Assembly (NCBI RefSeq): GCF_000454545.1
Contig: NZ_CM002139.1
Coordinates: 402,815 to 420,361 of the forward strand
DNA from: Xanthomonas cassavae CFBP 4642
GTDB taxonomy: Bacteria; Pseudomonadota; Gammaproteobacteria; Xanthomonadales; Xanthomonadaceae
Reading direction: 5' to 3'
Length of the DNA stretch: 17,547 nt
Under the pieces are notes generated by a model. The model had not been told where the DNA came from. It saw only the letters and a list, made by a program, of their open reading frames with translations, and did no database searches. The translations under genes and the position numbers were made by a program. Positions 6,160 through 13,785 of the stretch are shown one piece after another; within the stretch, counting starts at the first letter, position 1, and the number at the start of each line of letters is the position of its first letter.

Positions 6160-8853
6160 CTACTTGTCGGTGACGGTAAAGCGTTGTGTGCTGCGGATGT
6201 CTGCGCTGGAGGCGCCGATCTGTACTTCGTAGTCGCCTGGATCCACTGCGTAGGCCTTGCGCTGGTCGTCGTAGATGCGCAGGGCGTCTTGCGCCTTGAG
6301 GGTGAAGCGCAGCTGCCGTTGCTCGCCGGGTTGCAGGGTGATGCGCTGGAAGCCGCGCAGGTCCTTGATGGCGCGTTCGCGTTGCGGCTTGAGCGGATGC
6401 AGATACAGCTGCACCACTTCATCGCCTGCGCGTTGGCCGGTGTTCTTCAGCGTGACCGTTGCCGTGAGCGTGCCATCGGCCGCAACCGTAGTGCGATCCA
6501 GGCGTAGATCCGAATACGCAAACTGCGTGTACGACAGGCCATGGCCAAACGGGTACAGCGGCTTGCCGGCAAAGTAGCGATAGGTGCGGCCGCGCATGGC
6601 GTAATCGTCGAAAGCGGGCAGGCGCTCGTCTTCCTTGTAAAAGGTGATCGGTAGGCGGCCGCCGGGACTGGCCTGGCCGAACAGCACATCGCCAACCGCG
6701 CTGCCGCCGCGTTGGCCGGGGTACCAGGCCAGCAGGATGGCGGGCACGTGGTGCTGCGCCCAGTCGATCGCCAGCGCCGAGCCGGTGGTCAGCACCGCAA
6801 CCACCGGCGTGCCGGTGGCCTGCAGCGCCTGCAGCAGTTCGCGCTGCGGTTTGGGCAGGCGGGTGTCGGTGCGGTCGCCGCCAGCAAAGCCGGGATAGTT
6901 GACGTCCATCTCTTCGCCTTCGACATCGCCGGTGAGGCCGCCGACGAACACCACCACGTCCGCATTGCGAGCGGCATCCACCGCTTCTTGCAGCGGTGGC
7001 TTGGCGCCGGGCATGCGCCAGGCCAGACGCACCCCGGCGTCGCGGGTGGCCTCGTAATACTCCACCCGCAGGTCGTAGGCCTTGCCGGCTTCCAGGCGCA
7101 CGCTGGCACTGCCGCCACGCATGCGCGGCGCATCGCTCCACTGGTCGATCAGCAATTTGTCGTCCAGGAACAGACGCACGCCGTCATCGGCAGCGATCTG
7201 CAGGTCGTAATCGCCGCTGACCGGCGGCAACAACTGGCCGTGCCAACGCACGCTGAACTCGTCCTTGTCCAATGCCTGCCCGGGCTGCAGTTCGCCACGG
7301 CCCAGTGCATCGTCGGTGGGCGCATTGCGGTCCCAGCGGAAGGCGATGCGCGGGTCGATGCGGGTCAGCACCGGTTGCCCGGCCAGGCTGCGTCCCTTGA
7401 AGTACTCACCGGTCAATCCGTGCTGTTTGGCATCGGCGACCGGGCGCAGATAGCGCGCGTCGATCGGTGCGGCAGCGTTGGGATCTTCGCGTCCTTCCAC
7501 CAGATCGCTGCCGCGTGCGTACACCACCTCCGCCTGTGGCGCCGCATCGCGGATGCCTTGCAGGATGGTGACCGGCGCGGCGGGCGTGCCGTAATAGTTG
7601 CCCAGCAGCGACATCGGATCGTCGGCGGTGGGGCCGACCACGGCGATGCGCTTGAGCGTAGGCTTGAGCGGCAGCAGGCCGTCGTTCTTCAGCAGCACCA
7701 GCGATTGGCGTGCGGTGCGCCGGGCCAGCGCATCGTGCTGCGGCGATTGATTCACCGAGGCGGGAATCTGCGCCCACGGCACCTTGGCCGGCGGGTCGAA
7801 CATACCCAAGCGCATGCGCGTGGTCATCAGCCGCTTGAGCGAGGTATCGATGGTGGCTTCGTCGATCAAGCCGGCGCGCACCGCCCTGGGCAACGACGCA
7901 TAGGTGTCGCCGCAATCCAGGTCGGTGCCGTGCTTGACGCCCAGCGCGGCGGCGGCTTCGGGCGTAGGCACGATCTTGTGGTTCTGCCAGATATCGCGGA
8001 TCGCCGCGCAGTCGCTGACGATATAGCCATCAAAGCCCCAGTCACGGCGCGCGATGCCTTCCAGCCGCGTGCTGGCCGATGCGGATTCGCCATTGACGCG
8101 GTTGTAGGCGCCCATCACCGCGGCCACATGGCCTTCCTGTACCAAGGCCTGGAACGCCGGCAGATAGGTTTCATGCAGATCGCGTTCGCTGGGATGCACG
8201 TCGAAGTGGTGGCGGTCCGCTTCCGGGCCGCTGTGGACGGCGAAGTGCTTGGCGGTGGCATCGAGCTTGCGGTATGGGCCCTGCTGCGACTGCAGGCCCT
8301 GTACGAAGGTCACCCCCATGCGCGCAGTCAGGAACGGATCTTCGCCATAGGTTTCCTGCCCACGGCCCCAGCGTGGGTCGCGAAAGATGTTGATGTTGGG
8401 CGACCAGAACGTGAGCCCCTGATAGCGCTTGTGCTCGCCGCGCGCCAGGAACGCGTGGTGCTTGGCGCGCGCTTCGTCGCTGATGGCGGTGGCCACTTCG
8501 GCCATCAACGGCGTGTCGAAAGTGGCGGCCAAACCAATCGCCTGCGGAAACTCCGTGGCGCCACCGGCACGCGCCACGCCATGCAGCGCCTCGTTCCACC
8601 AATCGTAGGCTGGCACCTGCAGGCGCGGGATGGCCGGCGCAGCGTTCTGCATTTGCGCGGCCTTTTCTTCCAGCGTCATGCGCGACACCAGATCGGCGGC
8701 GCGTGTCTCGAACGGCAGTTGGGTGTCCAGATACGGCGGCGGCGGCGGTGCAACCGCCTGCGTGTTGCCGGCGGCCAAGGCAATCGCCAGCAGCGCGCCG
8801 ACGGCCAGGGCGCGGCACCGGGCGGCGGCGAGACGGGCAGGGTGCGAATGCAT
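6160..8853 (-). CDS. GH3 beta-xylosidase/beta-glucosidase-type exoglycosidase with PA14 domain
   Basis: An 897-aa exported enzyme; the signal peptide covers about residues 1-33. The GH3 N-terminal TIM-barrel-like domain runs from ~50 to 370, with WSPNINIFRDPRWGRGQETY (150-169), the KH pair (Lys202-His203) and the nucleophile Asp281 in GFDGYIVSD. The C-terminal alpha/beta sandwich (~400-775) is interrupted by a PA14 domain (~478-615: GEYFKGRSLAG to EYYEATRDAGVRLAW), which in relatives shapes the sugar subsites. A fibronectin-III-like domain (~795-885) ends the protein. The ALHGVA and WSPNINIFRDPRWGRG text is typical of the xylosidase branch, and the operon points to xylo-oligosaccharides; beta-glucosidase activity cannot be excluded. 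AGGAGG lies seven bases before ATG 8853, and the GH43 stop is two bases upstream of the start, so translation is probably coupled. Confidence 0.92.
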   Translation of the reverse strand: MHSHPARLAAARCRALAVGALLAIALAAGNTQAVAPPPPPYLDTQLPFETRAADLVSRMTLEEKAAQMQNAAPAIPRLQVPAYDWWNEALHGVARAGGATEFPQAIGLAATFDTPLMAEVATAISDEARAKHHAFLARGEHKRYQGLTFWSPNINIFRDPRWGRGQETYGEDPFLTARMGVTFVQGLQSQQGPYRKLDATAKHFAVHSGPEADRHHFDVHPSERDLHETYLPAFQALVQEGHVAAVMGAYNRVNGESASASTRLEGIARRDWGFDGYIVSDCAAIRDIWQNHKIVPTPEAAAALGVKHGTDLDCGDTYASLPRAVRAGLIDEATIDTSLKRLMTTRMRLGMFDPPAKVPWAQIPASVNQSPQHDALARRTARQSLVLLKNDGLLPLKPTLKRIAVVGPTADDPMSLLGNYYGTPAAPVTILQGIRDAAPQAEVVYARGSDLVEGREDPNAAAPIDARYLRPVADAKQHGLTGEYFKGRSLAGQPVLTRIDPRIAFRWDRNAPTDDALGRGELQPGQALDKDEFSVRWHGQLLPPVSGDYDLQIAADDGVRLFLDDKLLIDQWSDAPRMRGGSASVRLEAGKAYDLRVEYYEATRDAGVRLAWRMPGAKPPLQEAVDAARNADVVVFVGGLTGDVEGEEMDVNYPGFAGGDRTDTRLPKPQRELLQALQATGTPVVAVLTTGSALAIDWAQHHVPAILLAWYPGQRGGSAVGDVLFGQASPGGRLPITFYKEDERLPAFDDYAMRGRTYRYFAGKPLYPFGHGLSYTQFAYSDLRLDRTTVAADGTLTATVTLKNTGQRAGDEVVQLYLHPLKPQRERAIKDLRGFQRITLQPGEQRQLRFTLKAQDALRIYDDQRKAYAVDPGDYEVQIGASSADIRSTQRFTVTDK

Positions 8854-8855
8854 GG

Positions 8856-10553
8856 TCAGTCCTCCTGGGTGCGGTCTGGTTGGAACCAGGCGAAGGGCCC
8901 GATCATGCTGCCGACGAAGCCGCCGGCCTGTGCGGTGCTGAGGAAGCCGGCATCGTCGTTGCGGCGGAGCGACTGCCAGCCGGAACCGCCGGCGTCGTAG
9001 TCGAAGCTGTAGGCGCCACCATCGCCGCTGATCTGCAGGCGCAACTGGGTTGTCGCAGCCGGGATGCGGGTGCGCGCCAGCGTGGTGGCGGTGGCGCCGT
9101 CGCGCTTGTCGACAAACACCTCCAATGCAGCGCCGTCGCGACGCACGCCCAGCGCATACCACGCGTTGGCGTTCTGGAACGCGGCCAGCCCGGCCTGCAC
9201 GCCTGCCTGCGTGGGCACGGCCAGCGCGGTGCTGGCGTAAAAGCGCGTGTGTTGCTGGCGACGCGCAACAAACGCGGGCGTGCCGCTGCCCTCCAGCCCT
9301 TGCGCGGTTGCATGCAGGGTCAGCCAACCGGCGCGTGCCTGCGTATCGGCCACCGTGCGCTTGGGCACGCGCAGGGTGAGCCATTCGCGCTGCAAGGTAG
9401 CGCCAGTGAAGTCGTCGTGCCAGGTGAAGTTGCCCGACAACGGTGCCTGATCGGCAGTCGCCCTTGCCCCCGCAGGCGCGTTGGCGATGTAGGGGATCGG
9501 TGTGCCGGCGGGCAGGATCGACGGCCAGCCATCGCGCCACTGCACCGGCAGCAGGAACGTCTCGCGCCCGGTGTTATAGCGATCGCCGGAATACGGCCGG
9601 CTGGCCAGGAACACCGCCCACCACTGCCCGTCCGGTGCTTCGACAAAATCCGCGTGGCCGGCGTTGCTGACCGGGTGCGCACGGTCGGCAGGCAGATCGC
9701 GCTGGGTCAGGATGGGGTTGTGCGGCGAGGGCGCATACGGCCCCCACACGTTGCGGCTACGCAACACCACCTGCGAATGCTGCGGCCCGGTGCCGCCCTC
9801 GGCGCACGAGAGGTAATACCACCCGTCGCGCTGATACAGGTGCGGGCCTTCGATCCAGATCGGCTTGCTGGCCAGATCCACGCCGCCGTTGAGCACCACC
9901 TTGCGCGGGCCAACCGGCTGGTTGTTTGCGATATCGAAGCGCTGCATCCAGATCGCGCGATGCCCTTCGTACAACGGTGTGCCTTCCGGCGGGCCGTTGT
10001 TGAGCAGATACGCGCCGCCATCGGTGTCGAAGAACAACGACGGGTCGATACCGTCGATGCTCGGCAACCATGTCAGTGCCGACCACGGACCTGCCGGATT
10101 GACGGCACTGGCGATGAAATTGCCGCCACCATCAACCGAGGTGCCCACCACGTAAAAGCGCCCGTCATGATGGCGAATGCTGGCTGCGAACATGCCGCGT
10201 GAAACGTCCAGCCCGTCGTAATCGAGTTGCTCGCGGCGTTCGACCACATTGCCGATCTGCGTCCAGTGCACAAGATCGGTGCTCTCGAAGACCGGAATCG
10301 CCGGGAAGTACGCGAACGTCGAATTGACCAGATAGTAGCGCTCGCCCACCCGCGTGACGCTGGGGTCGGGATAGAACCCGGCCAGCACCGGATTGCGGTA
10401 GTGGCCGGCCGGCAGGGGCGTGGCGAACACCGCATCGTCGCCGCGGTAATCGAACCAGTCGAAGGCGACATCGGCAGACGCCTGCGCCTGCGCGTTTGCA
10501 GATGCCGCCAGGGCCATCAGCAGGGCCGCACACATGGCGGAAAGCGCGCGCAT
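8856..10553 (-). CDS. GH43 beta-xylosidase / alpha-L-arabinofuranosidase
   Basis: A 565-aa exported glycosidase. The signal peptide [20 protein letters not shown] is followed by AQA near residue 23. The five-bladed GH43 propeller covers ~50-350, with the expected acids: Asp63 in FYPDPS (base), Asp170 in GIDPS (pKa modulator) and Glu235 in IEGPH (acid). A C-terminal beta-sandwich (~375-560, starting FTWHDDFTG) is the accessory domain seen in the longer GH43 xylosidases. ATG 10553 is chosen because its A overlaps the final base of the upstream TGA (TGATG), a coupling arrangement. An in-frame GTG at 10565 would add four residues. It probably removes xylose or arabinose from xylo-oligosaccharides in the periplasm. 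Which sugar it prefers cannot be read from the sequence. Confidence 0.9.
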   Translation of the reverse strand: MRALSAMCAALLMALAASANAQAQASADVAFDWFDYRGDDAVFATPLPAGHYRNPVLAGFYPDPSVTRVGERYYLVNSTFAYFPAIPVFESTDLVHWTQIGNVVERREQLDYDGLDVSRGMFAASIRHHDGRFYVVGTSVDGGGNFIASAVNPAGPWSALTWLPSIDGIDPSLFFDTDGGAYLLNNGPPEGTPLYEGHRAIWMQRFDIANNQPVGPRKVVLNGGVDLASKPIWIEGPHLYQRDGWYYLSCAEGGTGPQHSQVVLRSRNVWGPYAPSPHNPILTQRDLPADRAHPVSNAGHADFVEAPDGQWWAVFLASRPYSGDRYNTGRETFLLPVQWRDGWPSILPAGTPIPYIANAPAGARATADQAPLSGNFTWHDDFTGATLQREWLTLRVPKRTVADTQARAGWLTLHATAQGLEGSGTPAFVARRQQHTRFYASTALAVPTQAGVQAGLAAFQNANAWYALGVRRDGAALEVFVDKRDGATATTLARTRIPAATTQLRLQISGDGGAYSFDYDAGGSGWQSLRRNDDAGFLSTAQAGGFVGSMIGPFAWFQPDRTQED

Positions 10554-11812
10554 CACCAGTCCCACATCGCGCCGTCTTCCAGACGCGCCACCGGCAACTG
10601 TTTGGGCACGTACGGGTACTTCGCCGCAAGGGTTTCGTCGATGTCCACACCATGCCCGGGCGTTTCGCCGCAGTGCAGGCGCCCATCACGAAACACGTAG
10701 TCGTGCGGGAACACCGCATTGGCTTCGTCGGAATGGAACATGTATTCCTGGATGCCGAAGTTGGGCACCCAGGTATCGAAGTGCAAGGCCGCGCCCATGC
10801 ACACCGGCGACAGATCGGTGGCGCCGTGGAAGCCGGTGCGCACCTGATGCAAGGCCGCGAAGTCGGCCAGCCGGCGCACGTGGGTGAGGCCGCCGGCGTG
10901 GACAATCGTGGTGCGGATGTAGTCGATCAGCTGCTGTTCGATCAGGTGCTTGCAGTCCCAGAGCGAATTGAACACTTCGCCAACCGCCAATGGCGTGACC
11001 GTGTGCTGGCGAATGATCTCGAACGCACGCTGGTTTTCCGCAGGCGTGGCGTCTTCCAGCCAGAACAGCCGGTATGGCTCCAGGTCGCGGCCCAGGCGCG
11101 CGGCTTCGATCGGGGTGAGCCGGTGGTGCGCGTCGTGCAGCAGTTCGATCTCATCGCCGTGGTCGCTGCGCAGTTGCTCGAATAGCTTCGGCACCACACC
11201 CAGATAACGCGGCGTGGACCACACGGTTTCGGTGGGCAGTTCGCTTTCGGCCGGCTCGTACGGCTTGCCGCCGCTGGAAATGCCATAGGTCTTCTTGATG
11301 CCGGGCACGCCGCATTGCGCGCGGATGGCGATAAAGCCCATCTCGCGAAAGCGGCCCACTTCGTCGCTGGTTTCGGCGATATCGCGGCCGTTGGCGTGGC
11401 CATAGACCAGCGCACCTTCGCGCGAGCGCCCGCCCAGCAGCTGATACAACGGCAGGCCGGCCATCTTGCCCAGGATGTCCCACAGCGCCACGTCCACCGC
11501 GGCAATCGCGCTCATCGTCACCGGGCCGCGCCGCCAGTACGCACCGCGGTAGAAGAACTGCCAGATGTCCTCGATGCGCCCCGCATCGCGGCCGATCAGG
11601 TTCGGCACCAGGTGTTCCTGCAGGTAGGCCGCCACCGCCAGTTCGCGGCCGTTGAGCGTGGCATCGCCCAGCCCGGTGATGCCTGAGCGGGTGCGGATCT
11701 TCAGGGTGACGAAGTTGCGCCCCGGGCAGGTGACGATCACGCGCGCCTCGACGATCTCGCGGTCGCGGGCAGAACCTTGCAGCGGTGCAGGGGAGTCGGA
11801 AGTCTGTGACAT
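10553..11812 (-). CDS. manD: D-mannonate dehydratase, ManD type (enolase superfamily)
   Basis: A 419-aa cytoplasmic enzyme dehydrating D-mannonate to 2-keto-3-deoxy-D-gluconate. It is not the classical UxuA fold but the enolase-superfamily ManD/RspA type. Metal ligands are Asp227 (LLHDAHH), Glu253 (FWLED) and Glu279 (GEVFNS). The catalytic Arg164 (AIRAQCG) and Tyr176 (KKTYG), plus His229 and the C-terminal Trp419, sit at a constant +17 offset from the residues described for the Novosphingobium ManD (Arg147, Tyr159, Asp210, His212, Glu236, Glu262, Trp402, recalled from the literature). This full set supports real mannonate dehydratase activity rather than a low-activity paralogue. ATG 11812 follows the esterase stop by 11 nt, has only a weak ribosome site (GAGCGAG), and its stop overlaps the GH43 start. 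Its product feeds the Entner-Doudoroff route. Confidence 0.92.
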   Translation of the reverse strand: MSQTSDSPAPLQGSARDREIVEARVIVTCPGRNFVTLKIRTRSGITGLGDATLNGRELAVAAYLQEHLVPNLIGRDAGRIEDIWQFFYRGAYWRRGPVTMSAIAAVDVALWDILGKMAGLPLYQLLGGRSREGALVYGHANGRDIAETSDEVGRFREMGFIAIRAQCGVPGIKKTYGISSGGKPYEPAESELPTETVWSTPRYLGVVPKLFEQLRSDHGDEIELLHDAHHRLTPIEAARLGRDLEPYRLFWLEDATPAENQRAFEIIRQHTVTPLAVGEVFNSLWDCKHLIEQQLIDYIRTTIVHAGGLTHVRRLADFAALHQVRTGFHGATDLSPVCMGAALHFDTWVPNFGIQEYMFHSDEANAVFPHDYVFRDGRLHCGETPGHGVDIDETLAAKYPYVPKQLPVARLEDGAMWDW

Positions 11813-11823
11813 CGTGATCTCGC

Positions 11824-13785
11824 TCAGGGGGAAGGTGGGGTGGTGATGGGACGTTCGAACGGGCCGGCTGGCAGGCCGCTGGGGTCGTACACCGTGCATA
11901 CCGGGCTGTCGGCCCAGCAGTAGCGCACCCGCGCCGCATCCATGCCGGAAGGAATGCGCAGGCGGACCTCGCGGCCCTGCAGCGTGGCGCTGGTGTAGCG
12001 GCAACTGTTGGCTGCCGCAGCGCAGACTTCAAAGCCGATTGGTGCGTCGTTGCCGTAACTCAGCAGCGTGGTGTCCACATCGTCGAAGGCGATGCGCACG
12101 CTGTCGCCATCGCGCTGCACGGCTCCTGGTACCGGGCCCGAGGGCGTAATCGCCTCGCTATACACCACATGCCGCGCCGCGCGTGCCAGGCGCCGGCCCA
12201 GTTCCTGCTTGTTGGCCGGGTGGATGTCGTAGCGGTCGCCGATATCGATGGCCACTGCCAGGCCGGCATGCGCGTCTTCGGCCACGAAGCGGCGTTGCGC
12301 CTCGCGCAGCTGTGCCCAACCGCTTTCCACCGGTTGCGTGGGCGGCGCGCCGTAGTTGGCCAGCTGCACGATGAGCATTGGCAGCTGCGCACCGAAACGC
12401 TGCCGCCAGTCGCGCCGCCAGGCATTGAGCAAGGCAGGGTAATGCATGGCATCGCCAGTATTGGATTCACCCTGGTACCAGAGCACTCCGCGCAGGCCGA
12501 GATGGCCAAGCGGGGCGATCATGCCGTTGTACAAGGTGGTCAGCCCTGCGGCCGAGGACCACGGCGCGCGCGGCGGCGAGCCCAGCTGCGGCGGCACGAT
12601 GCGGTAGTGCCACGGCGCGGCCAGCGGCAGCGTGCTGCCATCGGCGAACTGCAGCGCACGCGAGGACGCATCGCCCAGCAATCCACCACGGCGATACGTG
12701 TTGAGGACGTTGAGCACGATGCTGTTGCGCCCGGCATGCAGGTGGCCGCGTCCCAGCGCATAGCGGCGCGGTTGATCGGCCCCGTAGCTGCTGCCGACGC
12801 CAATACCGTTGACCCAGGTCTGGTCCAGTTCATCCACCGGCCCCAACACCAGGGTGGCTTCCTGCGCCGCCTGCGCGGGCGTCAGCTCCACGCTGGTGCG
12901 ATACCAGACCATGCCGTTGAAGCCCACCAGCTGCGGCACGCCCCAGTCGTCCCATGCGCCCAGCGCGGCGGGTGCGGGTTGCCACGCGCCCGGCGCATCC
13001 GGTTGCCACGGCTCGCCTTCGCCATGCGCGTGCCACCATGCTTCCCACAGCCGTGCCCAGCGCGGCGCCGCGTCCGTCGGGCTGTCGGCATAGCGTGCCA
13101 GCACATCCAGTGCCGGGCCATCGTCGCCGGCCGCACGCAGTGCCGCCTCGCCGATCCAGGCCTGCAGCTGCGAGCCGCCCCACGAGGCGTTGATCAACCC
13201 CATCGGCACGGAGACGGTCTTGCGCAGTTCGCGCGCGAAGTAGTAACACGCCGCCGAAAAGTCCTTCACCGTGTCCGGCGTGGTCGGCTGCCACTGCGCC
13301 GCGCCGCCGAAGCCACGCTGTGGCGTGGGACTGGATTGCGCCGGCACCTTGAACATGCGGATGGCCGGTTGATCGGCATCGGCGATCTCGCTGCGCGAAT
13401 CCAGCGTGCGATGCACCTGCAATTCCATGTTGGATTGGCCCGAACACAGCCACACATCGCCGATCATCACATCGGCCACCTGCTGTGTCGCACCGTCGGC
13501 GCCGCTGGCGGTCAGCGTGTATGGTCCGCCGGCGGCATGGGCAGGCAACTGCGCCTGCCAGTGGCCCTGGCGGTCCGCTCGCACCTGTTGCTGCTGCGCA
13601 TCCAATTGCACGCGCACGCGCGTGCCGGGCGCCGCATCGCCCCACACCCGGATCGGCGCATCGCGCTGCAGCACCGCATGGTCCTGGAACAGCGGATGCA
13701 GCAGCGGCGTATCGGTTGCGCAGGCCACATCGGCCGCGAGCGCGGCAGCGGCGGCAAGCAGCAGGGGCACACCATGCAGGTTCAT
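11824..13785 (-). CDS. Sialate O-acetylesterase-like SGNH carbohydrate esterase (probable xylan acetylesterase)
   Basis: A 653-aa exported esterase; the signal peptide [20 protein letters not shown] ends near ACA (residue ~23). The SGNH signature [13 protein letters not shown] gives nucleophile Ser118. A block with [15 protein letters not shown] follows, then [12 protein letters not shown], and [16 protein letters not shown] supplies Asp520/His522 near the C terminus. A glycoside hydrolase 2-like sugar-binding jelly roll (roughly 275-405: [16 protein letters not shown] to [17 protein letters not shown]) is inserted in the esterase domain, as in large periplasmic members of the family. Although the family is named for sialic acid, the operon suggests removal of acetyl groups from xylo-oligosaccharides. 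The start overlaps the GH67 stop by four bases (ATGA), indicating coupling. Confidence 0.88.
   Translation of the reverse strand: MNLHGVPLLLAAAAALAADVACATDTPLLHPLFQDHAVLQRDAPIRVWGDAAPGTRVRVQLDAQQQQVRADRQGHWQAQLPAHAAGGPYTLTASGADGATQQVADVMIGDVWLCSGQSNMELQVHRTLDSRSEIADADQPAIRMFKVPAQSSPTPQRGFGGAAQWQPTTPDTVKDFSAACYYFARELRKTVSVPMGLINASWGGSQLQAWIGEAALRAAGDDGPALDVLARYADSPTDAAPRWARLWEAWWHAHGEGEPWQPDAPGAWQPAPAALGAWDDWGVPQLVGFNGMVWYRTSVELTPAQAAQEATLVLGPVDELDQTWVNGIGVGSSYGADQPRRYALGRGHLHAGRNSIVLNVLNTYRRGGLLGDASSRALQFADGSTLPLAAPWHYRIVPPQLGSPPRAPWSSAAGLTTLYNGMIAPLGHLGLRGVLWYQGESNTGDAMHYPALLNAWRRDWRQRFGAQLPMLIVQLANYGAPPTQPVESGWAQLREAQRRFVAEDAHAGLAVAIDIGDRYDIHPANKQELGRRLARAARHVVYSEAITPSGPVPGAVQRDGDSVRIAFDDVDTTLLSYGNDAPIGFEVCAAAANSCRYTSATLQGREVRLRIPSGMDAARVRYCWADSPVCTVYDPSGLPAGPFERPITTPPSP

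Noticed and set aside
6712..9000. 762-codon plus-strand frame antisense to GH3
   Set aside because: It is the antisense shadow of a strongly conserved GH3 gene, its product matches no family, and it has no ribosome binding site.
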